DNA of 64,000 nucleotides from Microbacterium ulmi. GTDB lineage: Bacteria > Actinomycetota > Actinomycetes > Actinomycetales > Microbacteriaceae. The notes beneath the pieces were generated by a model that saw only the letters and a list, made by a program, of their open reading frames with translations, made no database searches and was not told where the DNA came from. The stretch spans positions 500,247-564,246 of the forward strand of contig NZ_JAAOZF010000001.1 in NCBI RefSeq assembly GCF_011759705.1, written 5' to 3'. Positions 1 to 7,538 of the stretch are shown here, piece after piece. Made by a program: the position numbers and the translations under genes. Positions within the stretch are counted from its first letter, which is position 1; the number at the start of each line of letters is the position of its first letter.

Positions 1-241
1 CGAGTCCGGCACAACTCCGATCCGGGACTGTTCGATCCCGGCACAACTCCGATCCGGGACTGTTCGATCCCGGCACAACTCCGATCCGGGACTGTTCGAT
101 CCCGGCACAACTCCGATCCGGGACTGTTCGATCCCGGCACAACTCCGATCCGGGACTGTTCGATTCCGGCACAGCTCCGATCCGGGACTGTTCGATCCCG
201 GCACAGCTCCGATCCGGGACTGTTCGATTCCGGCACAGCTT
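1..241. repeat. 32-bp tandem repeat array of small hairpins
   Basis: About seven tandem copies of a 32-bp unit run from the left edge, with the ACAACTCC word recurring at positions 11, 43, 75, 107 and 139 and a variant ACAGCTCC at 171, 203 and 235. Each unit contains CCGGGA and TCCCGG arms around an 8-nt loop (ctgttcga), so transcription would give a row of small hairpins. The array begins at or before the window edge and may follow the 3' end of a gene outside. There are no unique spacers, so it is not a CRISPR. Confidence 0.9.
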
Positions 242-305
242 TGGGTCTGACACCTCGTGGGTCTGACACCGCTTGGGTCTGACACCGCGCGGTCCTGGCA
301 CAGCC
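242..305. repeat. 16-bp tandem repeat, about three copies
   Basis: Directly after the 32-bp array the word TGGGTCTGACAC recurs at 242, 258 and 274 (period 16), followed by a degenerate copy near 290. No gene is visible between here and 409. Confidence 0.75.
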
Positions 306-408
306 CAGCTCTGGCGCGGCGCGGAGGAGGCGGCAACCCACCCCGTGAGATGCGGCACGACTTCGCGTTCACGGGAATCGCCGGCGGCGCCCCCGCGTTG
401 CGCCAAGC

Positions 409-834
409 ATGAACGACAGTGAGCTCGCGTCCCTGCTCGAATCGTCGCAGACGGTCGCGATCGTCGGCCTGTCGACCGACCCCGCGAAGCCGTCGCAGGC
501 GATCGCGCGCATCCTCCTCGATGCCGGTTTCGACGTGATCCCTGTGCATCCGACCGCCGGCGAGATCATGGGCCTCACGGCCTACCGATCGCTGTCCGAC
601 ATCCCCGTGCCCATCGACGTCGTCGACGTGTTCCGGCCGTCAGGTGAGACCCCGCGCATCGCGGAGCAGGCCGTAGCCGTCGGGGCGAAGACCCTGTGGC
701 TGCAGCTCGGCATCGCCTCGGCCGAGGCGCGCACGATCGCGGAGAGCGCGGGCCTGCAGGTCGTCGAAGACACCTGCATCGGCGCGACGACGAGGCGACT
801 CGGCGTTCGCAGCGCAGGAGCCGCGACCGTCTGA
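409..834 (+). CDS. CoA-binding domain protein (YccU-like)
   Basis: This 141-residue protein has the compact Rossmann fold of the CoA-binding/YccU family. An N-terminal TVAIVGLSTDPAKPS glycine loop follows a short helix, IPVHP follows the second strand, and LWLQLGI plus VVEDTCIG lie towards the C-terminus. Family members bind CoA or acyl-CoA, but no reaction is established for stand-alone copies. The length is normal (about 130-145 residues). The ATG at 409 places the Rossmann loop at the usual distance. It stands alone between two tandem-repeat arrays, with no evident operon partner. Confidence 0.9.
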   Translation: MNDSELASLLESSQTVAIVGLSTDPAKPSQAIARILLDAGFDVIPVHPTAGEIMGLTAYRSLSDIPVPIDVVDVFRPSGETPRIAEQAVAVGAKTLWLQLGIASAEARTIAESAGLQVVEDTCIGATTRRLGVRSAGAATV

Positions 835-848
835 CGACGTCCCGCGGT

Positions 849-1042
849 CTCAGAGCACCCACAGCTCAAAGCACCCACAGCTCAAGCACCCACGGCACAG
901 AGCACCCACGGCACAGAGCACCCACGACTCAGAACATCCACGACTCAGAACATCCACGACTCAGAGCACCCACAGCTCAGAGCATCCACGGCTCAGAGCA
1001 TCCACGGCTCAGAGCATCCACAGCTCAGAGCATCCACGGCTC
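849..1042. repeat. 16-bp tandem array overlapping the 3' end of the minus-strand gene at 1025
   Basis: About twelve copies of a 16-bp unit of the form TCAGAGCATCCACGGC, with a few substitutions and one shortened copy near 885. The unit nearest the minus-strand gene encodes its last residues (Glu-Pro-Trp-Met-Leu) and its TGA stop, so the array looks like a repeated copy of the gene terminus. GAGC and GCTC arms could form a 4-bp stem in each unit. Confidence 0.9.
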
Positions 1043-1789
1043 GAAGCCCGTGGTGCTGCCCGTGGGCGGATCGGCGATGACCGCAGGCGGAGTCTGCCGG
1101 CGACGCCACCGACGCCGGAACACGTTGGCGAGCCGGCCCGCGAGTCCCGTCCTCCCCGCACGCAGCCGCACGAGCTCGCGGGCGCGCGGACCCGTCGGGA
1201 TGTCGCGCGGCAGCTCCCCCGCGCCGACGATCCAGCGCGGCATCCCGAGCAGCCGCAGCACGCTGCCGAGACGCTCCGACTCGAAGACGCTGTCCGGGTC
1301 GAGATCCTCCTCGAGCAGCTCGGCGAGCTCCTCGGCGGCGTCGGCGCGACCCCACAGGTGCGCGATCGCCTCGGCGTGCTCGGAGCCGAAGGGCTCCGCC
1401 AGCACGTCGTCGTCGGCGCCGGGCTCGTTCGCCGGATCGCTGCAGTACCGTCCGATCTCTTCCGGGCCGCGCCATCCCACGATCGAGAGCTGGCGGTCGC
1501 CGCGCACGCGTGCCGCGAGCACCGGCATCCCGAGCTCATCGGCGATCAGCGCGCCGACCTCGATCACCCCGCGTCTGTCCCGCGCGACGACGCCGTCGCC
1601 CGGGTCTCCCAACACGACGGTCCAGCCGTCGCGCTGCGGGGCGATCCACCCCGAGAAGCGGATGCCGCGCAGCAGTGCGAGGACGCCGGGCAGCGCCGCC
1701 ACGTCCCCGCGGAAGAGCGCGGCCCCGTACGAGTACCCGCCGGACGCCTCTTCGCCGAGCGGGGCGGGCTGGATGGGGGGCAGGTACAC
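1025..1789 (-). CDS. Unrecognised soluble acidic protein
   Basis: A protein of about 254 residues that I do not recognise. It has no signal peptide or membrane segment. The N-terminal half is beta-rich (SGWIAPQ, GWTVVLGDPGDG, LSIVGWRGPEEIGRY) and the middle is acidic and helical (AEELAELLEEDLDPDSVFESERLGSVLRLLG). I place the start at GTG 1789 because GATGAT lies 6 nt upstream, as at other apparently leaderless genes here. The frame stays open to 2014, but that stretch is 48-bp tandem repeat giving an improbable Cys/Ser/Arg-rich sequence. The stop codon lies inside the 16-bp tandem array. The pattern resembles small SMI1/immunity-like or SseB-like folds, but I cannot assign it. Confidence 0.65.
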   Translation of the reverse strand: MYLPPIQPAPLGEEASGGYSYGAALFRGDVAALPGVLALLRGIRFSGWIAPQRDGWTVVLGDPGDGVVARDRRGVIEVGALIADELGMPVLAARVRGDRQLSIVGWRGPEEIGRYCSDPANEPGADDDVLAEPFGSEHAEAIAHLWGRADAAEELAELLEEDLDPDSVFESERLGSVLRLLGMPRWIVGAGELPRDIPTGPRARELVRLRAGRTGLAGRLANVFRRRWRRRQTPPAVIADPPTGSTTGFEPWML

Positions 1790-1851
1790 GCGTCGATCAT
1801 CCCGCACGCGCGCCGCGGTCGGGCAGGGATGGCCGGGGGCACGTACGGACT

Positions 1852-2060
1852 CACGGCAGGATGAGCCGCGGGGCAGGGACGCCCCGGCACAAACGGACAC
1901 ACGACAAGACAAACCCCAGGCAGGTACGCCCCGGAACGAACGGGGCCCACGGCAGGATGAGCCCCCGGGCAGGTACGCCCCGGCACGAACGGACTCACGG
2001 CAGGATGAGCCCACGTGCAGCTACGCCCCGGCACCAGCAGTCCTGCTGCAGGGATGGCCT
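1852..2060. repeat. 48-bp tandem repeats
   Basis: The word AGGATGA recurs at 1858, 1954 and 2002, with a degenerate copy near 1906, defining a 48-bp period (three times 16). The shared unit carries CACGGCAGGATGAGCC and GGGCAGGTACGCCCCGG. The array separates the acidic-protein gene from the bifunctional-nuclease gene. Because 48 is a multiple of three, the minus strand stays open as 16-residue Cys/Ser/Arg repeats, which I regard as non-coding. Confidence 0.75.
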
Positions 2061-2138
2061 TCCGGCAGGGATGGCCTTCCGGCAGGGAGGGCCGGCGGCG
2101 CGGGCGCGCCGCGATGCCGCCGGTGCTGGCGCAGGCGA

Positions 2139-2672
2139 TCAGCTGCCGAAGTCCTCCGGCTCGACGTCGTCGAGGAAGCGCTTGAACTCGTCGAGCCGCT
2201 CTGCCGTCACCGTGTCGGCATCGGTCTCGATCTCACCGTCCGCGTCGGCATCGGCGCCCGTCACGGTGTCGGGAACGCTCGCCTCGTCCATGACGGCGTC
2301 GGCCACCCAGATCGGCGCGCCCACGCGCGACGCGAGGGCGATCGCGTCGGACGGCCTCGCGTCGACGATGCGCTCGCCGAGCACCGTCGACAGCGTGATC
2401 TCGCCGTAGAAGGTACCCTCCTCGATGCGCGCGACCTCGACGCGGACGACCGTCGCACCGAGCGTCTCGACGAGAGATCGCATGAGATCGTGGGCGAGCG
2501 GCCGCGGCACGACCGCGCCCTCGATGGCGATGAGGATCGACGTCGCCTCCTGCTGGCCGATCCAGATGGGCAGGATGCGGCCGCCGCCCTCTATCTCGCC
2601 GATCGGCTTGAGCAGGATGACGTGCTGCTCGGTCGCATCGAGCGCGACGCCGGCGACGCGGACCTGGACCAT
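2139..2672 (-). CDS. Bifunctional nuclease (BFN) domain protein
   Basis: A 177-residue protein matching the bacterial bifunctional-nuclease (DUF151) family. It starts with MVQVRVAGVALD, continues with ILPIWIGQQEA and IEGAVVPRPLAHDLM, and carries the family core RPSDAIALA followed by APIWVADAVMDEA. The last 45 residues are an acidic tail. Actinobacterial homologues are about 150-180 residues; nuclease activity was described for plant and thermophile members but is unproven for this subfamily. GGAGG about 7 nt before the ATG at 2672 supports the start. The gene appears monocistronic. Confidence 0.88.
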   Translation of the reverse strand: MVQVRVAGVALDATEQHVILLKPIGEIEGGGRILPIWIGQQEATSILIAIEGAVVPRPLAHDLMRSLVETLGATVVRVEVARIEEGTFYGEITLSTVLGERIVDARPSDAIALASRVGAPIWVADAVMDEASVPDTVTGADADADGEIETDADTVTAERLDEFKRFLDDVEPEDFGS

Positions 2673-2890
2673 GCCGCCTCCTTCCATGTGGGGAGGTGTC
2701 CTGCCATGGTAGGCACGCTCAGCCGGTGGCGGGGGCGGCATCCCACCGATGCAGCGCCCGCGTCGCGAAGAACGTGACCCACTTCGGGGGCTCGCCCGGC
2801 GCACGTACACCTCGAACCAGGCGCGACCTACAGGCGAGCCGCGCCCCACGATGCATGCGAGATGCTCCAGCCCTACGCGGGACCATCCGG
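2673..2890. other. Intergenic region, no supported gene
   Basis: About 218 bp between the BFN gene and the EamA transporter, both on the minus strand. It holds the BFN ribosome-binding site and probably its promoter. Short open frames across it have no initiation signal or recognisable family. Confidence 0.5.
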
Positions 2891-3787
2891 TCACGTCGAC
2901 AGGCTGGCCGCGCTCGATGGTGCGGGCGAGCGGACACGGCCCGCGAGCGCCGCGCTGCCTCCGCCCGCAATCGCGACGAGAAGGATTCCCAGCCAGGTCG
3001 TGGCATCCAGCGTCTGCGCGAGGAGCGCGACCCCGAGGAGGGCCGCGAGCACGGGGTCGAACGACAGCATGACGGCGACCGTCCTGGCCGAGGTGGCCCG
3101 CACCGCGAGGAAGTCGGCGGCGAAGGCCACGACGACGCCCAGCACGGCGGCCAGGGTCAGGATGCCGGCATCCGTCCACTGCAGGGAGGGCAGCGCCTGC
3201 AGCGCGAACGGCGCGGTCAGCACGGCGGCGAACACGAAGGCCAGCGCGAGCCCGTCGAATCCGCGCGCGTCGCGCCCCACCCGCTCCGCGAGCAGCGTGT
3301 AGGCCGCGAGAGCGGCCGCCGCGAGCGCCCCGAAGAGCAGGCCGATCGGGTCGAGCGCCCCTGACGGCCGCACGACGAGCACGACGCCGACGAGGCCCGC
3401 GACGGGGAACAGCGCTGCGAGAGGCCGCCGGGCGCCCAGCGCGGCGACGGCGAACGGACCGAGGAACTCGAGCGTCAGCGCGATGCCGAACGGCAGTCTG
3501 TCGAGCGCGAGGTACAGGAACACGTTCATGCTCGCGATCGACGCGCCGAAGCATCCGATCGCGATCCACTCGACGACGCTGCGCCCACGCAGGCGAGGGC
3601 GTACGATCACGGCAGCGATCACGGCGGCGATCGCGAACCGCAGGCCGCTCACGCCGATGGGCCCGAGGCGTTCGAAGAGCACGTGCGCGAGCAGAGCCGA
3701 CGACTGCACGCCGAGCGACGCGGCCAGGACGAGCCCCAGCGCGCGAAAGCCCGCGACGCGCGGTGCGGGCAGAGCTGCGGAGACCAT
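2891..3787 (-). CDS. EamA/RhtA-type drug/metabolite exporter
   Basis: A 298-residue DMT-superfamily protein with about ten membrane segments in two EamA halves. The first half contains LGPIGVSGLRFAIAAV and VEWIAIGCFGASIASMNVF, and the second contains LLFGALAAAALAAYTLLAERVGR. It resembles RhtA-type exporters of threonine, homoserine or other small metabolites; the substrate is not readable. GGAG sits 8 nt before ATG 3787, which I prefer to GTG 3796 three codons upstream. It lies downstream of a small membrane-anchored ORF on the same strand and is probably transcribed separately. Confidence 0.88.
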   Translation of the reverse strand: MVSAALPAPRVAGFRALGLVLAASLGVQSSALLAHVLFERLGPIGVSGLRFAIAAVIAAVIVRPRLRGRSVVEWIAIGCFGASIASMNVFLYLALDRLPFGIALTLEFLGPFAVAALGARRPLAALFPVAGLVGVVLVVRPSGALDPIGLLFGALAAAALAAYTLLAERVGRDARGFDGLALAFVFAAVLTAPFALQALPSLQWTDAGILTLAAVLGVVVAFAADFLAVRATSARTVAVMLSFDPVLAALLGVALLAQTLDATTWLGILLVAIAGGGSAALAGRVRSPAPSSAASLST

Positions 3788-3918
3788 GTCGATCACTCCG
3801 TGGATCGAGCGCCGGACGTCGTCGGCCGGTGGCGGGGAAGGGGATGCCGAGCCTCGTCGCACAGGCGCGGCGCGTGCTCGGACGGGAGTGTGCGGGCCAG
3901 AGCCCGGACGGTCGAGCG

Positions 3919-4095
3919 CTAGGCGATCTCGACGGGAGTGGGCATGAAGGCACCGCCGCTGAGACGATGCCCCGCCGAGGCGGCGAGTCCGTCGACGACC
4001 CGCCGGAAGACGAGTTCGACGAGGCCCTCCCGCAGCACGACGACCCCGGCTGCCGTGGCGGCTGCCGAGAGTGCGACGACGGTGCGGCGGTTCAT
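3919..4095 (-). CDS. Small hypothetical protein with one membrane segment
   Basis: A 58-residue ORF with a strong AGGAG site before ATG 4095. After MNRRTV comes a hydrophobic stretch (VALSAAATAAGVVVL, about residues 6-20) that could be a membrane anchor or uncleaved signal, then an amphipathic region (LVELVFRRVVDGLAASAGHR). No family is recognised. The initiation signal and typical codon use favour a real gene. It sits about 130 bp before the EamA exporter on the same strand. Confidence 0.55.
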   Translation of the reverse strand: MNRRTVVALSAAATAAGVVVLREGLVELVFRRVVDGLAASAGHRLSGGAFMPTPVEIA

Positions 4096-4231
4096 CGGAT
4101 GCTCCTGTGCGGATCTGGCGCGGGTTCGCGTTCGACAGGAAAGAGCCGTGCGTGCCTGACCTGATACACGCCTTCCCTGATACACGGTGGGTGCGCGCGT
4201 CGAGAGGCTCGCCCGCCGGTACTGTGACGCC

Positions 4232-4594
4232 ATGCCCGTCAGCCGGAGCCGCCGCGCCACCGCCTCTCGCCGGCGCGCCCGCCGGGTGGCGGCATCCGGG
4301 AGCGATCTGACCGACGCGGAGTGGTTCGCGATCCTCGACGCCTGGGCGCGCTGCGCGTACTGCGGAACCCGGGGGGTCGCGCTGCAGCGCGACTGCGTCC
4401 TGCCGATCTCGCGAGGGGGGCGCTACACGCTCGACAACGTCGTGCCCGCCTGCCGCTCGTGCAATGCGAGCAAGTGCAACGACGAGGTGACCGGCTGGAT
4501 GCGCCGCAAGCGCCTCGACGAGCCCGCGTTCCTGCTGGGGCACCTCGCGGTGCTCAGGATGCTGCGCCCCGCCGACTCCGCCCGCGGGGCGTGA
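4232..4594 (+). CDS. HNH-type zinc-finger endonuclease domain protein
   Basis: A 120-residue protein with an Arg-rich N-terminus and a single HNH/McrA-like domain. The zinc pairs are CAYC and CRSC, with the typical SRGGRYTLDNVVPACRSCN core and a closing CNASK. The position usually filled by the catalytic His of the DH motif is Cys here (QRDCVLPIS). Nicking activity is therefore uncertain, although DNA binding remains plausible. ATG 4232 is chosen because TACTGT lies 6 nt upstream, a leaderless-promoter arrangement. An upstream in-frame start at 4187 is less likely. Confidence 0.85.
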   Translation: MPVSRSRRATASRRRARRVAASGSDLTDAEWFAILDAWARCAYCGTRGVALQRDCVLPISRGGRYTLDNVVPACRSCNASKCNDEVTGWMRRKRLDEPAFLLGHLAVLRMLRPADSARGA

Positions 4595-4619
4595 ACGGGC
4601 CCGCGTCGGCCGGGACCGG

Positions 4620-5843
4620 TCAACGCACGGGCGGGGCGAGCGCAGCGGATGCGGCATCCGTCGCGTCGGAGACGAGCTCGAGCGATGCGGACCCGATGTC
4701 GCGACGGGCGGCCGATGCGGCGAACAGCATCACGACGAGCCCCGCCGCCGTGATCAGGGCGCCGATCCAGATGGGGGACGTGTATCCGAGGCCCGCGCTG
4801 ATGCCGAGGCCGCCGGCCCACGCGCCGAGCGCGTTGCCGAGGTTGAAGGCACCGATGTTGGCGCCGGAGGCGAGCGTCGGGGCCTGGCCGGCATAGACCA
4901 TGACGCGGCTCTGCAGCCCCGGGACAGTGCCGAAGCCGAAGCCGCCCATGAGCGCGAGGAGGACGACGGTCGCCGGCTGCGACCCCGCGAGAAGGCCGAA
5001 TGCGACGAGGACGACGACGAGAGCGGCCGTGAAGAGCACGAGAGTGCCGTCGATCGAACGGTCGGCGAGGCGCCCGCCGAGCCAGTTGCCGACGACGAGC
5101 CCCGCACCGAACAGGACCAGGAGCCACGGCACGGCGGCCGCCGAGAAGCCGCTCACCGCGGTGAGCGTGTAGGCGATGTACGTGAACGCGCCGAACATGC
5201 CGCCGAACGCGAGGATCGTCACGACGAGCGAGAGCCAGACCTGGCTCGAGCGGAAAGCGCGAAGCTCGCCGCGCAGACTCACGTGCTCCTGTGGGGCACG
5301 CGGAGCCGGCACGAGGGTCGCGATGCCGACGAACGAGACGACGCCGATGAGCGAGATGGCCCAGAACGTCGATCGCCAGCCCAGCTGCTGGCCGAGGAAG
5401 GTGCCGAAGGGCACGCCGAGGACGTTGGCCGCCGTGAGGCCCGTGAACATGAGGGCGATCGCGCCCGCCCGCTTCTCGGGCGCGACGAGGCTCGCCGCGA
5501 CGACCGAGCCGATGCCGAAGAAGGCGCCGTGGCTGAGCGCCGCGAGGATGCGTCCCGCGAGCGCGATGCCGTACTCGGGAGCGAGTGCCGTCAGGACGTT
5601 GCCGGCGATGAAGAGGACGACGAGACCGAGCAGGACGGCCTTTCGGGGAAGCCGGGTCGTGGCGGCAGTGATTCCGAGGGCGCCCACGACGACCGCGAGC
5701 GCGTAGCCCGAGATGAGCCAGCCCGCGCCGGCCTCCGTGACGGAGAAGTCGGCCGCGACCTCGGGCAGCAGGCCCATGATGACGAACTCGGTCAGACCGA
5801 TGCCGAATGCGCCGATGGCGAGAGCGAGAAGGCCCAGAGGCAT
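4620..5843 (-). CDS. MFS transporter, AraJ/YdhP-like DHA1 family
   Basis: A 407-residue, twelve-segment major facilitator. It opens with LALAIGAFGIGLTEFVIMGL, typical of the AraJ/YdhP/Cmx branch that exports sugars, arabinosides or drugs. RLPRKAVLL occupies the position of the conserved loop 2-3, and FGTFLGQQLGWRSTFW matches the motif near helix 5. AGGAG about 8 nt upstream supports ATG 5843. The gene is divergent from a MarR regulator across about 125 bp that contain a regulator-type palindrome, so it is probably MarR-controlled. Substrate unknown. Confidence 0.9.
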   Translation of the reverse strand: MPLGLLALAIGAFGIGLTEFVIMGLLPEVAADFSVTEAGAGWLISGYALAVVVGALGITAATTRLPRKAVLLGLVVLFIAGNVLTALAPEYGIALAGRILAALSHGAFFGIGSVVAASLVAPEKRAGAIALMFTGLTAANVLGVPFGTFLGQQLGWRSTFWAISLIGVVSFVGIATLVPAPRAPQEHVSLRGELRAFRSSQVWLSLVVTILAFGGMFGAFTYIAYTLTAVSGFSAAAVPWLLVLFGAGLVVGNWLGGRLADRSIDGTLVLFTAALVVVLVAFGLLAGSQPATVVLLALMGGFGFGTVPGLQSRVMVYAGQAPTLASGANIGAFNLGNALGAWAGGLGISAGLGYTSPIWIGALITAAGLVVMLFAASAARRDIGSASLELVSDATDAASAALAPPVR

Positions 5844-5942
5844 GAAGGGATCTCCTGTTACACTTGACGGGATAGTTGCACACGCGGGATGTTGCGCGAA
5901 CGAGATAGATCGTTGCACACGCAAGTAGGACGCGCAAGCAAG

Positions 5943-5956
5943 TATTCATCTGAATG
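5943..5956. promoter_or_regulatory. Candidate MarR operator 1
   Basis: The 14-mer TATTCATCTGAATG has ATTC and GAAT arms. It lies just upstream of the marR-like start at 5970, in the divergent region shared with the MFS exporter. It matches the element at 6458-6471 at 12 of 14 positions, so both are probably bound by the same regulator. Confidence 0.6.
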
Positions 5957-5969
5957 GATCGAGGGAGAA

Positions 5970-6422
5970 ATGGGCATCGCCGACGACGCCGTCGAAGTGC
6001 GTGCGCAGGGATGGCGCACGCTCGCGGCCCTGCACGGACTCATCGAGTCGGAGCTCGAGCGCGCGCTCTCGGCATCCGTCGAGCTCTCGGTCGTCGAGTA
6101 CACCGTGCTCGACGCCCTCAGCCGACAGGACGGCTGGCACATGCGCATGCAGCAGCTCGCGCGCGCGGCGGCTCTCAGCGCGAGCGCGACGACGCGCCTC
6201 GTGACGCGTCTCGAGGACCGCGGGCTCCTCACCCGCGTCCTGTGCGCCGACGATCGCCGCGGCATCTACACCGAGCTCACGCCCGCGGGCCGCACGCTGT
6301 ACGATCGGGCGCGTCCCATCCACGACGAGACGCTCCGACGCGTGCTGGCGGATGCCGCGCAGCAGCCCGAGCTCGCTCCCGTCGTCGAAGCGCTCCACGC
6401 GGGAGCCGCCGTTCCCGCGTAG
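5970..6422 (+). CDS. MarR-family transcriptional regulator
   Basis: A 150-residue winged-helix regulator. SVVEYTVLDALSR starts the HTH, LARAAALSASATTRLVTRLEDRGLL is the helix-turn-helix with recognition helix, and DDRRGIYTELTPAGRTL is the wing with the conserved D-x-R motif. MarR dimers repress nearby exporters or oxidoreductases and respond to small ligands. It is divergent from an MFS exporter and directly upstream of an LLM-class oxidoreductase. Near-identical palindromes lie before both this gene and the oxidoreductase, suggesting autoregulation plus control of both neighbours. GAGGGAG precedes ATG 5970 at rather short spacing. Confidence 0.92.
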   Translation: MGIADDAVEVRAQGWRTLAALHGLIESELERALSASVELSVVEYTVLDALSRQDGWHMRMQQLARAAALSASATTRLVTRLEDRGLLTRVLCADDRRGIYTELTPAGRTLYDRARPIHDETLRRVLADAAQQPELAPVVEALHAGAAVPA

Positions 6423-6457
6423 CGTCGACGGCGACGCGGATGCGGCCGAGCGGCATC

Positions 6458-6471
6458 CATTCATCGGAATG
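6458..6471. promoter_or_regulatory. Candidate MarR operator 2
   Basis: CATTCATCGGAATG has perfect CATTC/GAATG arms with a 4-nt spacer. It lies between the marR stop and the start of the LLM oxidoreductase, about 30-40 bp before it. It is a 12/14 match to the palindrome upstream of marR. Confidence 0.6.
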
Positions 6472-6500
6472 AACATCGCGGAAGCGAGGTTGTGACAGCC

Positions 6501-7529
6501 ATGCAGCGCTTCGGAACCCTCTCGTTCGGCCACTACGGACCGCTCGGCGGCGGGAGGCAGCTGTCGGCGGCGGACTCGCTCATGCAGGCGATCGAGCTCG
6601 CCGAGGGGATGGACGAGCTCGGCGTCAACGGCGTCTACTTCCGCGTGCATCACTTCGCGCGCCAGCAGTCCTCTCCCATGCCGCTGCTCGCGGCGATCGC
6701 GGCCCGCACGCAGCGCATCGAGATGGGCACGGGCGTCATCGACATGAGGTACGAGAACCCGCTGTACCTCGCGGAGGAGGCGGCGGCCGTCGACCTCATC
6801 AGCGGCGGACGACTCGCCCTCGGCGTGAGCCGCGGCTCACCCGAGTCGGTCGTCCGGGGGTATGAGGCGTTCGGCTACACGGGCTCGGACGATCCGCGGG
6901 GCGCAGACCTCGCGCGCGACCACTTCGCGACGTTCCTGCGCGCGATCGAGGGCGAAGGACTCGCGGAGCGGGATGCGTCGTCGCCCTTCGGCGGCGGCAC
7001 GGGCATGCAGCGCGTCGAGCCCCACTCCCCCGGACTGCGCTCGCGCATCTGGTGGGGCGCCGGCACGCGCGAGACCGCCGAATGGGCGGGACGCGTCGGG
7101 GTCAACCTCATGTCGTCGACACTCCTCACGGAGGCCGACGGCCGCCCGTTCGACCTGCTGCAGGCGGACCAGATCGACGCCTTCCGCGCGGCCTGGCGCG
7201 AGGCGGGGCATCCCGGCGAGCCTCGCGCATCCGTGAGCCGGTCGATCTTCCCGCTCACGACGGCGGAGGACCACCTCTACTTCGGCGGACGCCAGGAGGG
7301 CGACGGAGTCGGCTACATCGACGGCTTCCGGTCGACGTTCGGGAAGACGTACGCCGCCGAGCCCGACGTGCTCGTCGGGCAGCTGCTCGACGACGCCGCG
7401 ATCCGCAGCGCCGACACGCTCATGCTCACGATCCCCAGCCAGCTGGGCGTCGCCTTCAACCTGCGGATCGTCGAGGCCTTCGCGAAGCACGTCGCGCCTG
7501 CGCTCGGCTGGCAGAGCACGCTCGACTGA
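6501..7529 (+). CDS. LLM-class flavin-dependent oxidoreductase
   Basis: A protein of about 342 residues of the luciferase-like monooxygenase superfamily (TIM barrel using FMNH2 or F420). It has the typical opening RFGTLSFGHYGPL, VNGVYFRVHHFARQ, EEAAAVDLISGGRLALGVSRGS and WWGAGTRETAEWAGRVGVNLM. The substrate is unknown; family members oxygenate aldehydes, sulfonates or xenobiotics. ATG 6501 is preferred, but a GTG at 6492 in the same frame is possible. The candidate MarR operator just upstream suggests inducible expression together with the MFS exporter. Confidence 0.88.
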   Translation: MQRFGTLSFGHYGPLGGGRQLSAADSLMQAIELAEGMDELGVNGVYFRVHHFARQQSSPMPLLAAIAARTQRIEMGTGVIDMRYENPLYLAEEAAAVDLISGGRLALGVSRGSPESVVRGYEAFGYTGSDDPRGADLARDHFATFLRAIEGEGLAERDASSPFGGGTGMQRVEPHSPGLRSRIWWGAGTRETAEWAGRVGVNLMSSTLLTEADGRPFDLLQADQIDAFRAAWREAGHPGEPRASVSRSIFPLTTAEDHLYFGGRQEGDGVGYIDGFRSTFGKTYAAEPDVLVGQLLDDAAIRSADTLMLTIPSQLGVAFNLRIVEAFAKHVAPALGWQSTLD

Positions 7530-7538
7530 ACGGGCGCG

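Noticed and set aside
1..1042. CRISPR-like repeat arrays at the left end
   Set aside because: The units abut without unique spacers and no cas genes are present.
1790..2014. N-terminal extension of the acidic protein to 2014
   Set aside because: The extra codons are 48-bp repeats giving a Cys/Ser/Arg-rich sequence without an initiation site, while GTG 1789 has a -10 element 6 nt upstream.
2719..2860. Minus-strand ORF ending Trp-Asp-Ala-Ala-Pro-Ala-Thr-Gly near 2719
   Set aside because: No start signal, no family and no codon bias support. Treated as intergenic.
2139..3953. A 604-residue minus-strand frame across 2139-3953
   Set aside because: Only its last 177 codons (from 2672) encode the BFN protein. 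The rest is Arg-rich shadow of the EamA gene in another frame.
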